The notes under the pieces were generated by a model. It made no database searches, had not been told where the DNA came from, and was given only the letters and a program-made list of their open reading frames with translations. DNA of 64,000 bases, from contig NC_088206.1 in the NCBI RefSeq assembly GCF_037126465.1, positions 31,002,790 through 31,066,789 on the forward strand, read 5' to 3'. Shown here in pieces: positions 22,010-32,077 of this stretch. The position numbers and the translations under genes were made by a program. Position 1 is the first letter of the stretch. Each line of letters starts with the position of its first letter. The DNA comes from Ornithodoros turicata (taxonomy: Eukaryota; Arthropoda; Arachnida; Ixodida; Argasidae).

Positions 22010-22453
22010 AGCGACCACCTCCTCCATCGGGAACATTCTTTTCTCGAAGGAGAGTGACGACGTCATAGTGAAACTCATACTGCAAACACTGTATCGCATT
22101 CTCAAGCAGTATGGATTCGACCCCTACGACAATAAAAACAAGGCGTCCGATGCTACAAATGACTTTGACTATTCGCTCCTCTCTCCAGAGGTGGAGGAAG
22201 AGGAAGCGGAAAGGGTCGTCTCGGAATCCTTTCCTGCGATCGCGAGGGTTGTGTCTCCGTGTTGGGCAAGCCCATCAGGCACTCCTTCATTTACGAACTC
22301 GTCAATTATTTGTTGCAACATAAGACGCGAAAGAAACCTTCCTGGTTCCCCAAAGTCTCGAAACTATCGCGCCTGATTTCTCTGCCCAAATCTCGCGAGC
22401 CTCAACAGCCAGTCTCAGGGGGTCAATCTCAGCCAGAGGGGTATGAGCTATAG
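21993..22453 (+). pseudogene. Unnamed Polinton gene between ATPase and integrase, broken
   Basis: A frame beginning AKRIKATTSS runs from a GTG at 21993, with no ATG available, and overlaps the end of the previous gene. It includes an acidic stretch SPEVEEEEAERVV. After about 22250 the sensible reading passes to another frame (GKPIRHSFIYELVNYLLQH), ending at 22453 just inside the integrase start. Both the lost ATG and the frame change suggest decay. Function unknown. Confidence 0.4.
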
Positions 22454-23441
22454 AAAAGCGCGTCACATGAGCAAAAACAAGGCTCTCGCCATTCTCAGAA
22501 AGCTGGACGCCTACACGTTACACCATCCGGTCAGAAGAAAGTTTAATAGGAGACGCATCATCGCGCTCAAGATCAACGACGTGTGGCAAATGGATCTCGC
22601 CGACTTTTCAAAATACAAGAGATTCAACGGCGGCTACCGCTACATTCTCGTAGCGATCGATTCCCTCTCCCGCTTTCTGCGCACCCTCCACCTAAAGACG
22701 AAGTGCCCCGCCGAAATGAAAAGGGCCATAAGACTTTTTCGGGGAGGTAACGCGCCTACACACATCTTTTGCGACACAGGAGGGGAATTCTACAACAAGA
22801 TCGTCAAGGATTACCTGTCACGAAAGAAGGTCCACATGTATTCCACCTTCTCTCCCGTAATCAAGGCATCGCAGGGGGAATGGGTCATACGCACTTTACG
22901 CGACAAAATATTTTGCCAATTTAGGGTAACCGGAAAATACCACTTCGTTTCCGTGCTCCCCAAGATCGTGCGCGACTACAACAACACCAAACACAGGACG
23001 TTGGGCATCAGCCCGTCCGAAGTCACACCTCAAAACGAATTGGAGCTGTTCAATAAGATAAATGGGAAGCTCGTCGTACCCTCCGTGAAAAAGAAGCTCA
23101 AAGTGGCAGATAAAGTGAGGGTCCTACTACACAGAAAAGGTTTTCAAAAGAGCTTGGAAGGAAGTTGGCCGCCTCAGATTTTCACCGTCTCCCGCCTGAG
23201 AGACACCTCCCCTCCCGTCGTGCATCTGGAAGATTGCCGAGGTAAGGAAGTGGACAGATCTTTCTACCCGAAGGAGATACTTGTCGTAACCCGAGACGCC
23301 AATCAGCCTTGGCCAGTAACAAAAGTGCTGAGAAAGAAGAAAGTGAATGGTCAGAGCTTCTCCTTGGTTCTCTGGTTCGGTTCCGACAAAGAACACGACA
23401 GTTGGGTTCCGAGCAGCGACGTGGTCAAGTTTGGAAAATGA
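22443..23441 (+). CDS. Retroviral-type DDE integrase with C-terminal chromodomain
   Basis: The 332-aa frame is intact. The catalytic triad is D51 (WQMDLADF), D111 (FCDTGGEF) and E146 (KASQGEW). The residue after the glutamate is Trp where Arg is usual in relatives. Residues 20-35 (LDAYTLHHPVRRKF) are the typical pre-core segment. Residues 290-332 (VTKVLRKKK, LVLWFG, SWVPSSDVV) form a chromodomain that could direct insertion to marked chromatin. The enzyme would integrate the element after end processing. A zinc-binding N-terminus is not obvious and may be missing. The stop codon overlaps the next ATG. Confidence 0.93.
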   Translation: MSYRKARHMSKNKALAILRKLDAYTLHHPVRRKFNRRRIIALKINDVWQMDLADFSKYKRFNGGYRYILVAIDSLSRFLRTLHLKTKCPAEMKRAIRLFRGGNAPTHIFCDTGGEFYNKIVKDYLSRKKVHMYSTFSPVIKASQGEWVIRTLRDKIFCQFRVTGKYHFVSVLPKIVRDYNNTKHRTLGISPSEVTPQNELELFNKINGKLVVPSVKKKLKVADKVRVLLHRKGFQKSLEGSWPPQIFTVSRLRDTSPPVVHLEDCRGKEVDRSFYPKEILVVTRDANQPWPVTKVLRKKKVNGQSFSLVLWFGSDKEHDSWVPSSDVVKFGK

Positions 23442-24707
23442 TGTCAGACATCTACGTCCACCTGCTCTCGAACGCCAGCATGGATAAGTTTCCCTCGAAT
23501 AAACTCAACGCCTTCACGGTAGCTTTCGATAGTCCACTTCAGCTCTCGAATCGCTATAAAGTCGGTCTGATGGATCTCAGCATAAGCAATGATTTTTTAA
23601 ATATCGGGTACGAAAGGCAAGATGCGAAAATCGAGGTTTCTTTCGAGGACATGGTCGAAGCCGGTAGAACTTTTCGTGTCACCTCGGATCTCGAGAGAGA
23701 TTTAGGAAAAGCCCTTTCAGAATTTAACATTTCTTTCGCGTACAATAAATCGCGGTACTTCTTCGTCAATCCCGCAGACGTGAAAGCCGTGGAATTGGCC
23801 CCTGGGCTCGCACAGTTGCTCGACGTCTCGCTAGAGTCCCGCGAAGCAGGTCGTGCGGTGAAGCCTCCCAAATTGAGCGAATGCGAAGCCACATCCATCT
23901 TATTGGAGCACGCCGCATCCGTCGCTTTCGGCGACGTCACTTTGAATTCGGAAGCCACGTCTCTACGTAACACACTCAACAAGTATTTCCAGACGCACAA
24001 GCTGACCGCCTCGCTAGAATTCGCGGATAACGTCTACTCTCTGGAAACGCCGAAAGGGTTGCACGTACCGGAACCCTTTGTCAAGCTGCTACAGCTCACA
24101 CCTGTCGAGGGACATGGAGAAACGCTTCGCGTCTCTCTTCCCGTAGCGCGCCAACTTTCTTTCACGATCAAGACGAAAATCCCTCGATCTTTGCAAGTTC
24201 ATCTGCCTCCCGGCTATTATGCGACGCCGCAAGCACTTCTGGATGCGATTAACCAGAGCGTAGGCGAACGCGCGCTCTTCAGCTTCGATGGAACCGAACA
24301 GAAATGTAAATTCGGCATTCCGAGGCCACCTCCACTTTAAGACTTTCCGAGTACCTGGCCGTGCTTTGGGGCTTCGAATCGCGCACCGTGTTCACGGGGG
24401 AGGATGCCACGAGCTCCGTCGAGGTACTCCTGGAACTCCCGTTTCACAACATAATCGTCTACACGGATATCGTGGAACCCACGTACGTAGGGAGCGGGAA
24501 AAAACTGATATTAAAAATACTACCCTTTTATTACGAGAAAGACAAGCACGTCATCACCTACACGTTAGATAACATCCAGTATTTTAACCTGGTCAATTCG
24601 AAATTCCCTCAGTGAAGATCATTCTCGCTGACGAAACGGGAAGACGTTTGCCGTGGCGGTCCAAAGGCAGAACCAATTTAACGTTGCATTTCAAATATGT
24701 ACCGTAA
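23438..24707 (+). pseudogene. Penton-like minor capsid protein, two frameshifts
   Basis: The N-terminus (ATG 23438 or 23441) reads MSDIYVHLLSNASMDKFPSN, then a hydrophobic-polar alternation with KVGLMDLSI. This pattern is shared by the conserved Polinton protein beside the integrase and usually regarded as the penton or minor capsid. The first frame ends at 24340. Homology-like sequence resumes in a second frame near 24325 and runs to 24615. A third frame carries the end to TAA 24705-24707. The break points are near 24315-24330 and 24605-24612. The end overlaps the next ATG at 24697. It would form capsid vertices. Confidence 0.7.
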
Positions 24708-25029
24708 TTCCCCCAAAATAATTCCCGTGTACACGGGACCCCTTTTCCAACGAGGGGGCGGTGTGTTGAGCAACATATCCCAGTTTATCGTTCCCATCTG
24801 GCAGCAAATAACACCGATCGCCAAGAGAACGTTGAAGCGCTTGGCGCGGAATTTGGCCGACGGCGAAGGAATATCGCGCGCAGTAAAAAAGACGGCCATA
24901 GCAACGGGCAGAGACGTGCTGGATTCCATGGAGGGCTCTGGAAACAACAACAATGGAAAGAAACGGCGCAAAAGACAACAAAAGGTGCCGACACACGACG
25001 CAACTGCAGATGTCTTTGGTACGCCGTAA
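24697..25029 (+). CDS. X-like basic virion protein
   Basis: The 110-aa frame is intact, between penton-like and major capsid genes, where Polintons and adintoviruses keep a small basic protein. It has an N-terminal GPLFQRGGG stretch, an amphipathic middle (ISQFIVPIWQQITPIAKRTL) and a basic tail NGKKRRKRQQK after a serine/asparagine linker. Membrane-active or DNA-condensing roles are possible. The name X-like rests on position and composition. Confidence 0.6.
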   Translation: MYRNSPKIIPVYTGPLFQRGGGVLSNISQFIVPIWQQITPIAKRTLKRLARNLADGEGISRAVKKTAIATGRDVLDSMEGSGNNNNGKKRRKRQQKVPTHDATADVFGTP

Positions 25030-25061
25030 AGGTCACACATCCGCTGTGCGCTCAGTCCATC

Positions 25062-26320
25062 ATGACGTCAACGAAAGACAAACAACAGTCGCAACGGTCG
25101 CCGCTCTCTCTGACGAGTGACGTAATGATATGCGAACCCCCTTCCATTCAATACGGCGTGGAAGATACTTCATACCAACTCTTTTATCCGGTCAAAGGGG
25201 TAAATAGTACAGTTATCAAATTTTCTATTCAAAATTTGCAAAGGGCCCACTTGGACCTCTACGCAGCTTCGTGTCGTTGACCGCGCGCATTGTTTGTGAC
25301 GACGGGGAAGAAATGGACGAGAAAGATGTCGTTTTCCCAATAAACCATCTGTTGAGCGGCATGTTTAAGGCGGTCACCGTTTATGCGAACAACAAGCTCG
25401 TCAGTTCCAACGAGTTGTATGCCTACAGGAGTATTTTGGACGTCGTGCTTCATTCCACGCCCCTGAGTCAAGAAACCGTGCACGCGGCTGGACTCTTTGT
25501 CGAGGACGACTCGCGGTCCAAAACAATGTTACGAAGCGACGAAGGATGGAAAATACTTTAACCTGGTTGGACAGATCAATACCGACCTGTTTCAACAGCC
25601 GCGCCTGATGGTACCTGCCGTCGAAATTCGCGTCGTTTTCCTGTTAAACAACGACGAATTTAAACTCATATCGGCCCGCAACGACAAGAAAATGTACAAT
25701 CACAAGGTGGACATTAAAGAAATGACGTTACACTTGAAAAAGGTGACGCTTGCACCTTCCCTGTTTTTGGAATACGCGAGGCGGCTTCAGACCACGCCCG
25801 CCATCTACGTGTTACGCGGATTGGAAACCAAAGTGCGGAGTTTGAGTGCCGGGAGCTTGGACGCTCACTTTGAAAACGTTTACCCCGAAAGGGTGCCGAA
25901 ATTATGCGTCGTCCTGCTCGCCACGTCCGACTTTCTCGGCGACATGCAGTCGAACCCCTACAAATTCCGCCATTACGACCCGTCTCATTCGATGCTCTCC
26001 GTGGACGGCCAGCATGCGAGCCGAGTACGTCTTTAAGAACGACCTCGTCAAAATTCCCTACTTCAACTTCTTGCAAGAACTGGGTGAAAAACACTTCAAG
26101 TACAGCTATGACCAATTTAAAGCGAACGGGTTCCTTCTCTACTTCAACTTGCACGTGGACAAGTGTTCCTCTCCTTCGCATTTGAACGAGGCGAAAAGGG
26201 AACGTTCGCCTGCAATTACGCTTCGCTAAAGCCCTTCCACACGCGGTCACCGTCCTCTTGATTTCTGAGTGTCCCAAGCTGATGTACGTCGACAAGGACC
26301 GTACCGTCACCTTCCCATAG
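25062..26320 (+). pseudogene. Major capsid protein (double-jelly-roll type), multiply frameshifted
   Basis: Successive frames cover one capsid protein. The first is 25062-25280 from ATG 25062. The second is open to 25561 and contains FPINHLLSGMFKAVTVYANN and NELYAYRS. The third ends at 26036 (LVGQINTDLFQQPRLMVPAV and following strands). A fourth ends at 26229. A final frame ends at TAG 26318-26320. The frame changes fall near 25265-25280, 25490-25560, 26015-26035 and 26170-26200. The fold assignment follows the known Polinton capsid. No functional capsid can come from this copy. Confidence 0.8.
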
Positions 26321-26325
26321 AACAA

Positions 26326-26763
26326 ATGTACAAGAGCAAAATCTTGGAACTCGTGTCCCTGAATCCCCTCGCTTCCTCCATGCTGAGAGGCATTTGCGCT
26401 TCGGACGAAGCCTACGTCTTACGGAAGTCCGGCTATTTAATCATCAATACGGAAGAGCGAAGAAACCGTGTGCAGCACTGGGTGCTCTACCTGAAAAACT
26501 ACGACGGGTCTGCCGTGTTTTTCGACAGCTACGGACTTCCCCTCATCGAAGCAAACCTTCGAAGAACCTTAATAGTGGACGAGTATAACAACAAGCGCAT
26601 TCAGTCGCCCTTTTTGCCTTTCTGTGGGCTTTTTTGTGTCTACGTAGCCACGCGCATGTCGAAACGCTACAGCTTGAAAATTTGTGTATCCATGTTTTCC
26701 TGTAACCTCGAAGAGAATTACGAAACAATAAAACGTCTCCTCGCGAGCGAACTCGTTTCGTAA
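26326..26763 (+). CDS. Adenain-type cysteine protease (capsid maturation)
   Basis: The 145-aa frame is intact from the ATG at 26326, six bases after the capsid gene stop. The triad is H51 (QHW), D67 (FFDSYG) and C100 (PFCGLFC), with oxyanion Q93 seven residues before the cysteine, as in adenovirus protease. The enzyme cleaves virion precursor proteins during maturation. It is shorter than adenoviral proteases but close to Polinton relatives. AATAAA near 26727 lies inside the CDS and is probably not used. Confidence 0.93.
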   Translation: MYKSKILELVSLNPLASSMLRGICASDEAYVLRKSGYLIINTEERRNRVQHWVLYLKNYDGSAVFFDSYGLPLIEANLRRTLIVDEYNNKRIQSPFLPFCGLFCVYVATRMSKRYSLKICVSMFSCNLEENYETIKRLLASELVS

Positions 26764-26780
26764 AATAGTCTATTTATTTT

Positions 26781-27161
26781 TCACGACATACGCAAGACGC
26801 TTGCGAGACGATCTTCCAACGTGCTCACCCGACGCTCGTCGCCGGTCACCGTGACGTCGAGGGATGTGTGGAAAAGCCAGTAATGACGGACGATAGGTCG
26901 GTTGAAACCCGCGTTGATAAGACACGGGTTGACTGCCTCTCCTCGTCTATACTTTTCCAACAGCTCGAGCTTGTAATCTACGAAACGCTTCATTTTCTTT
27001 GCAATCTTCCCACTGACGGTGAACAGACGTAAGGGTATCGTCTCGAGAATCGAGCGAAAGTCACCCTCGCACCCATCGCCGTGAATATAATCACGTAATC
27101 GCAGCAAGTCCCGATACATTCGCGTGTGCACAAAGGTTGCAAACCTCTGCTCGGGCGTCAT
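26781..27161 (-). CDS. Opposite-strand Polinton protein, unknown function
   Basis: The frame gives 126 aa from the ATG at 27161. An upstream in-frame ATG at 27191 would add ten residues. It converges on the protease gene. The sequence is charged and helical (TPEQRFATFVHTRMYRDLLR, KKMKRFVDYKLELLEKY) with a basic middle and no recognised motif. A TATATA about 20 bases upstream on this strand could serve as promoter, shared with the divergent start at 27226. Function unknown. Confidence 0.5.
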   Translation of the reverse strand: MTPEQRFATFVHTRMYRDLLRLRDYIHGDGCEGDFRSILETIPLRLFTVSGKIAKKMKRFVDYKLELLEKYRRGEAVNPCLINAGFNRPIVRHYWLFHTSLDVTVTGDERRVSTLEDRLASVLRMS

Positions 27162-27225
27162 AACTGAGACGGAATGAGGGTATATACACAACCTTTTTTT
27201 ATTTATTTATCGTGAGAGGTTATAC

Positions 27226-27348
27226 ATGAATCAATCTGCAGCATTGGTTTCGAAGCCGGGAAGACTGCCCAAATACGGACGAAGGCTCGAGTATAACCAA
27301 TGGCTGGGGTTTCTCAACAAGAGTCCATCGCAACGACAGGTGGTCAGC
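27226..27348 (+). CDS. Short ORF diverging from the 26781-27161 gene, possible remnant
   Basis: From the ATG at 27226 the frame reads MNQSAALVSKPGRLPKYGRR and stops after about 40 codons. A TATATA-bearing 60-bp gap separates it from the opposite gene, which looks like a bidirectional promoter. It could be the first piece of a gene interrupted by the SINE-like insertion at 27430-27630, perhaps the missing polymerase N-terminus. That is a guess. Confidence 0.25.
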
Positions 27349-27429
27349 TGATCGCCTATCCGCAAAAAGAAGGTCTTCGGAGGAGGCTTGAAGGTTAGGA
27401 CCAGGGGTAGATGTCCCGTCAGTAGCCAT

Positions 27430-27630
27430 TGGTAATATGCACGAAAGGAACGTGAGAAACACGTATTTTTATCTCAAACACACACGTACAATCTTCTTCA
27501 GTCACAGAGTGACACTGATGGTCCATCTTTTCCATTTTCGATGAAAGATGAAAGTCACTGAAAAGGTTAGCCAGCTGTAGGAGTCGAACCCACACCTTCT
27601 GGATTCTTTCATGTTCTCCATCTTCCTTCA
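27430..27630 (-). mobile_element. tRNA-derived SINE-like insertion inside the Polinton
   Basis: On the minus strand a B-box-like GGTTCGACTCC (near 27570-27590) is followed by GGCTAACCTTTTCAGTGACT and a tail ending in a GTGTTTGAGATAAAAATA-type stretch. The body segment is shared with 14808-14850. The A box is poorly defined, so the limits are approximate. Confidence 0.5.
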
Positions 27631-27732
27631 ATAGTCCAAGTCCTTTGCAACGTACGTCGAGCGGTACTATCCGACAGCCGAGAAACGGGCGTATCAATCG
27701 GTCCATCCAATGCTTTTGCTCTGAAAAAAAAA

Positions 27733-28008
27733 ATGGAACCGGTTATAGAACGTATTAAAAATAACGAGGAAGCATACCTTTTGACCACATCCACCGCAGT
27801 TGGTGCAGAAGAAGAGGGCACTGCCGATATCCCGAAATATATGAGGCGGGAAAAAAATGACTTCACGCGCAGCAAAAGTGTTGTAAACTGGAAACGAAAC
27901 TCTTCAAGCATTTCGATGATGACGTCATGGGTATTACTTACGAGGATCTACCAAGCTGAGCATGATGGCACGAGAATGACGATCAAACGTTCGCTTCGAC
28001 ATTTATAG
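27733..28008 (+). CDS. ORF between insertions, uncertain
   Basis: A 91-aa frame starting MEPVIERIKNNEEAYLLTTS is open. Its acidic and basic clusters look more protein-like than neighbouring random ORFs, and an overlapping frame contains FKHFDDDVMGITYEDLPS, which also looks protein-like. It may be a decayed piece of the polymerase gene, of another Polinton gene or of something inserted. No motif supports a name. Confidence 0.25.
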   Translation: MEPVIERIKNNEEAYLLTTSTAVGAEEEGTADIPKYMRREKNDFTRSKSVVNWKRNSSSISMMTSWVLLTRIYQAEHDGTRMTIKRSLRHL

Positions 28009-28099
28009 TAAAACTTTTCCTCTCACTCTCTATAACGTCAGTGAACGTGTTTGGACATGTTTGGACGTGTTTAGACACGAACCCCGCGATAAGAAAAAC

Positions 28100-28190
28100 G
28101 TCACGCAGCACGAATTAGTGGTTAGTGTATCACGACCAGTGCAGGAGGTTCCTGGGTTCGAATCCCACTCTGGGCCTTCTTGTCGCCATA
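28100..28190 (+). mobile_element. tRNA-like SINE head
   Basis: An A-box-like TTAGTGGTTAGTGTATC near 28115 and a B box GGTTCGAATCC near 28158 lie about 40 bases apart, as in tRNA-derived SINE promoters. The flanks do not complete a tRNA cloverleaf, so it is not a functional tRNA gene. It sits in the foreign block that interrupts the polymerase region. Confidence 0.55.
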
Positions 28191-28321
28191 TAGAAGTCGA
28201 CCTAGAGTGTAAGCCAGACATTAGTGTAATGTTTTATTCAACGTCGATGGTATCATTGTCATATGCGACATCGCAAAGAAAAAAGGCGCGAAAGACGGAA
28301 GGCGGGGTGGGCAAAGTACAG

Positions 28322-29177
28322 ACGACCAGGGAAGGGTAACGGTAATGGTAACGGAAACAGAAACGGTATATTACCGAAATTGGAGATGGTAACGATAACA
28401 AAAACGGAAACGCATACCACGGTCCTCCATTACCGGAAACAGAAACGGAAACAAATTTATCGTCCGGTATTGAATTCGGGTAATGGCTATTCCTGTTGTG
28501 CCATGACATTTGAGTGACTTTTCATTTTTTTGCTTTTGTATTTTGATGACTCCATTCCCAGTAATGCTCTAAATACTACACGAGAGCATGGAAAGAAAGC
28601 GTAATATTGGATCTCGAGAGTGCATCCCTCACTTACCACGCCCCAGTCCCCATAACTCCATGACATCAACACTTGACTATACTCCACTATAGCACGAGGA
28701 TGCCAGCCTATGATTTTTAGTTACTTATCTTGTGCTTTTTTCCTTTCACCATGGCCATGGCAGTATTATATTTACTATCAAGAGCGCCCGCTTATGAATG
28801 CGACACAGGGTGAAAGTTACGCCCGTCTTGAGTTGCTGGACTCAGAGTGACTGAAGACTGAAAACATGTTGCTACATATATATATATATAATTTTTATCT
28901 TGCAAGATGTGCGCATCCCAACGACATAAAATTACTTGTGTAGTGTGTACACGTGACACCGAAGCAGCACTTGGGCAAAACAGGGTGCTGATAGAGGAGG
29001 ACGGGCTGTCCTCTTGCAGCTCTGTAACTACCGTTCCATTACCAGAAACAGCAACGGAAACGAAACGAAAACGAAATTGAAAGGCGGGTATCAGAAACGG
29101 ATAACGGAAACGAAAATATAGCAGTAACGAGAATGGAAACTGTAACCAAAATACATCCGTTATCCTTCCCTGGTCGT
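28322..29177. mobile_element. MITE-like insertion with ACGACCAGGGAAGG termini
   Basis: The left end ACGACCAGGGAAGG and the matching inverted right end bound 856 bases. Both ends continue into GGTAACGGAAAC-rich sequence at 28340-28470 and 29030-29130. The centre holds no coding sequence and a short (TA)n at 28877. Polymerase sequence starts directly after the right end. No clear target duplication was found. Confidence 0.65.
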
Positions 29178-31267
29178 AACACCAAAGAATGCGTCGTGTG
29201 CGTGCACAACCTACAATACGATTTGAGCTCCCTTCTCCGCCACATGTACGTTCTAAATATGGGCGAACCGTGGATCTTAGCTTCGAGCTCGGAAAAGAAA
29301 AGAGGGTTCAACATTGGCGATCTCCATTTCCGCGATACCATGCAGTTTTTCAACCTGTCCTTGTCTAACCTGGTGGAAACTCTCCTCGCCATCGGCGGCG
29401 AGAGCGCATTTCATTGTACCCATCAAATGTTTCATGACCGTTTCCGCCGCCTCCTCAGGAAGGGCATTTATCCGTACACCTTCGTCGACAGTTTTGAAGC
29501 ATACAATTTGCCAGCACTACCGCCAAAGGCAGCTTTCAAAAGTGATCTGAATGACCAAGAGATCACGGAGGAGGACTATCAGTATGCCCTCGACATTTTC
29601 GAATTGTTCGAATGTAAGAACCGCGGCGGTTACACGCGTCTCTATGTCACGCTCGACGCCTGTCAGGTCTGTGACGTCGTACTGTATTTCAGAAAGATTG
29701 CGCTAGAGACGGATAGGTTAGGTATCTTACGCACCGTGTCCCTCGTCAGTTACGCGTGGAGTAGTGCTCTGAAGTTCACCAAAGTCAAACTCGAGCTCAT
29801 GAGCGATCACGAGATGTACGAAACGAAGGGAGGCATTTGTAACAGCTTCCACAGATACTGTCGTGCAAATCACGAGGGGTGTGACGATTACGATCCCCAG
29901 CAAGAAAAGACTTTTATCCAGTACCTCGACATTAACAGTTTGTACCCGTACGCGATGACTTTCCATCTCCCAACAGGTGGTTTTGAGTGGGTCGATCCTT
30001 CGAGGTGGAGCAAGATCGATTTTCTCAACATTCCTCACGATTCGGAAGTGCGTTACGTCTTCGTGGTAGACGTGTCGTATCCCGAAGAACTGCACGCGCT
30101 CACCAGGGATTTTCCCCTGGCACCAGAACACAGGTGCGTGGACGAGAACGAACTCTCCCCCTACCAGCGTCACTTGAAAGATGCGTTGATGCTGAGCGCT
30201 CCTCCCACAAAGAAACTCTTGCTGACGTGCTACGACAAGGAACGCTACGTCGTTCATTATGCGTTGCTCGCTCTGTACGTGAGGTTGAGCATGAAAAAAA
30301 AATGTTCCTCCATGAAAAAAAAAGCAGCCTCTCGTTCCGTCAAGACAATTTTTTGAGAACCTTCGTGCACAGAAACGTTGCGTTGAGGAATGCTGCCACC
30401 ACGAAATTCTAGCGACATCTGTACAAAGCCATGTCGAACAGCACGTTCGGTGAGTCAATACAAAATGTGAGACGTATGGAAAAGTATACCATTGCCTACT
30501 ACAAAGAAACCGCGCTCCGAAAAGCTAGTTCCATCAACAGTCAGCATTTCCACATTCTGAGTGACAAGTGCATCTTGTACGAGATGCAGAATAAGAGGGT
30601 TAAATGCACGCACCCCCTTTACGTGGGCTTTGCCATTCTAGAGATATCCAAAGTCCGAATGTACAGCTTCATCGACGAGTCGCTCTTTTCTCGCTTGACG
30701 TGTCCAGTGCAATTGATCTATAGCGATACGGACAGCATAATTTTTTCTCTCACGTGTGAAAGCCTGAAGGAGCAGCTGATGAAAATTGAGAGTGAGCTAG
30801 ATCTGTCCTCCTATTCACCAGACCACCTGCATTTCAACGACGAGCACGCGAATCAGATGGGGTACTTCAAAGACGAGACGGGAGGCGGAGTTATTCAGGA
30901 AGTCGTAGCAATCCGAGTCAAAATGTACAGCATTCTCTTGAATGGGACACACAAACAGATCGCGAGAGCAAAAGCAGTTAAGAAAGACGTGGTGAGGAAA
31001 CATTCATTGCACGAAGTGTACCGAGATTCTCTGTTCAATGAAATGGCAGTCTCTCAGAAGCAGTGCACCATCCAGAGTACAAAGCAAACAATGTACATCA
31101 TTTCAAGACTCAAGAAGAGCTTGGTCCCCTACGATGACAAGCGCTATCTCGTGGATGCCATACACTCCTTCCCTTATGGAAGCTGCGAATACGGTAAGAA
31201 GAGAGCCCGAGAGCGTCGTCGTCAGGCATCGATTGATCGTGGAACAAAGAGCTGCATGCGCATATAA
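29178..31267 (+). pseudogene. Protein-primed DNA polymerase B, N-terminally truncated and broken
   Basis: What remains begins at RNTKECVVCVHNLQYD, the exonuclease II region. A later exonuclease segment RLYVTLDACQVCD is at about 29635-29675. Palm motif A is YLDINSLYPYA at 29922-29954, motif B YKAMSNSTFG at 30422-30451 and motif C YSDTDSI at 30719-30739. The C-terminus is basic and ends at 31267. The frame is lost in a duplicated poly-A stretch near 30288-30335, and an in-frame TAG stands at 30410-30412. The first exonuclease motif and everything upstream is missing beyond the MITE. The enzyme would have copied the linear element from a protein primer. AATAAA follows the stop at about 31272. 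Confidence 0.92.
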
Positions 31268-31686
31268 TCGAGAATAAAAGTTCTAGTCGAGACACGCTTC
31301 TCTCTCTCTCGTTCTCTCTCAGACAGGAGAAGCACGGGTCGTCGTGGCAGTGTGGGAGCAGAATGGGTATATGAAAAGAATGACCATTCCGTCATCATAC
31401 TGGTGTAGTGACCCGCGCAGTGACAACGCTACGATGGAGATTCCCCGTTCCTTTACTGGCACGTCTGATCATATCGTAATGTTTTGTTCGTGAGATCAGA
31501 CAAGTCAGGGAGGGTGCAGTCATCTATCGACAAACTCCTTTGCATGTATTCAATAAAGATGTATCAGTGAAAAAAATGCAGAGTCTTGTCAAAGTTATTC
31601 GGACTGTTTAATGCGTTGCATGTCGATAACCAAACGGTATTTAAATAAATCTGTGACAAAGTTCACGATGTAGACTGTTGCAAATG
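31268..31686. other. Polinton intergenic region with CT-rich tract and polyadenylation signals
   Basis: A (CT)n-like run lies at about 31297-31320. AATAAA signals occur near 31272 and 31551 on the plus strand. No gene was seen here; the converging right-end gene starts beyond it. Confidence 0.5.
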
Positions 31687-31995
31687 TCACTGCTTCCGCA
31701 GGGCGTACTTAATATGAGCGATGGCACGAGCGAGAAGGTCCACGATGTCTGCAGCGATGTGGTTGAATTCTGCGTTGGCCAAGCTCACAAATTCGCTCAT
31801 CAGTCCCAGGGGTCCGTCCGGAACCGTTATACAGACGTTCCTGTAACGGGCGTAGATCCGACGTAACATCTCCTGCAGCGGACTCGGCGAGATCTCTCCT
31901 ATATTACCAAAGCCTATCATGTCTATCGCGTAGCGAAAAGCAGTGATGACGAGCTCGTTGCGGGGACTTTCGCTGTTAAAACATTCCTTCTCCAC
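31687..31995 (-). CDS. Right-end Polinton gene, unknown function
   Basis: The frame gives about 102 aa up to a GTG at 31995 and stays open further toward the right TIR without an in-frame ATG. It reads NELVITAFRYAIDMIGFGNI, then RRIYARYRNVCITVPDGPLG and a hydrophobic helical C-terminus. The TIR TATA box at 32107-32112 points at it. The start is unresolved: a nearby out-of-frame ATG suggests a lost or shifted start. No family recognised. It mirrors the left-end gene in position. Confidence 0.45.
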   Translation of the reverse strand: MEKECFNSESPRNELVITAFRYAIDMIGFGNIGEISPSPLQEMLRRIYARYRNVCITVPDGPLGLMSEFVSLANAEFNHIAADIVDLLARAIAHIKYALRKQ

Positions 31996-32077
31996 TTCTG
32001 AACCGTAGTCTGAACAGTTCAGAACCGTAGGTGCAGGAACAATTTTGTAACGAGTGTTAGCTGAACATCTTCACGTA

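Noticed and set aside
21673..22068. 131-aa ORF after the ATPase
   Set aside because: It overlaps the better candidate at 21761-22009 and its sequence looks like an out-of-frame reading.
25714..26325. 203-aa minus-strand ORF opposite the capsid gene
   Set aside because: It is antisense to clearly protein-like capsid frames and is a shadow of them.
29133..29177. GTG/ATG-initiated start of the polymerase ORF at 29133
   Set aside because: These codons lie inside the MITE right arm, so the apparent start is foreign and the gene is truncated.
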